DNA of 5,145 nucleotides, taken from Ardenticatenales bacterium (lineage in GTDB: Bacteria > Chloroflexota > Anaerolineae > Promineifilales > UBA4811). Within the stretch, counting starts at the first letter, position 1, and every line of letters starts with the position of its first letter. The stretch is from NCBI GenBank assembly GCA_013139935.1, contig WSZX01000437.1, positions 1 to 5,145 on the forward strand, in the 5' to 3' direction. The notes under the pieces were generated by a model. It was given only the letters and a program-made list of their open reading frames with translations. It was not told the DNA's origin and ran no database searches. The position numbers were made by a program, and so were the translations under genes. Below are positions 5,121-5,145 of the stretch, piece after piece.

Positions 5121-5145
5121 CTCGGGCGGCTGCGCCCGGATGCCC

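Overview
The window reads as ordinary bacterial chromosome: GC-rich, densely packed, with no rRNA, tRNA, insertion sequence, integrase or CRISPR array that I can see. The gene types hint at an environmental bacterium, perhaps of the Chloroflexota (Anaerolineae-like): a NarL-type response regulator, a B12-binding radical SAM protein resembling the Ta0216 family, a GreA-like protein with a zinc ribbon, and a dye-linked-dehydrogenase-like flavoprotein beside a BFD-type [2Fe-2S] protein. That assignment is an inference from gene content and is weak.

Layout. The left edge carries a NarL/FixJ response regulator on the plus strand (18-668). Its ATG overlaps the stop of an upstream frame by ATGA, so it is probably the second gene of a kinase-regulator pair whose kinase lies outside the window. 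A 218-bp convergent gap (669-886) follows. It has no convincing gene but an unusual set of inverted repeats. Everything else is on the minus strand and is read from the right edge leftward: a BFD-type [2Fe-2S] protein (4824-5120, possibly cut by the window edge), an FAD-dependent DAO/SoxB-like oxidoreductase (3606-4763), a zinc-ribbon/GreA-like fusion protein (2760-3590) and a B12-binding-domain radical SAM protein (887-2668).

How the genes may work together. The [2Fe-2S] protein and the flavoprotein are very likely subunits of one amine or amino-acid dehydrogenase complex of the kind seen in archaeal dye-linked L-proline dehydrogenase, octopine/nopaline oxidase and HcnABC. The flavoprotein would oxidise a secondary amine or amino acid and pass electrons through the iron-sulfur subunit to another flavoprotein, probably encoded beyond the right edge. 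The GreA-like gene starts 15 bp after the flavoprotein stop, so it is probably co-transcribed, although a functional link is not obvious. The radical SAM gene follows after 91 bp and may be in the same transcript or have its own promoter.

The most notable item is the 276-residue GreA-like protein. It joins a LysW-like zinc ribbon, an acidic linker and a GreA-type coiled coil whose usual GDLxENAEY tip is altered. Next come the three mutually competing repeat arms in the convergent gap, and two long perfect hairpins inside coding sequence.
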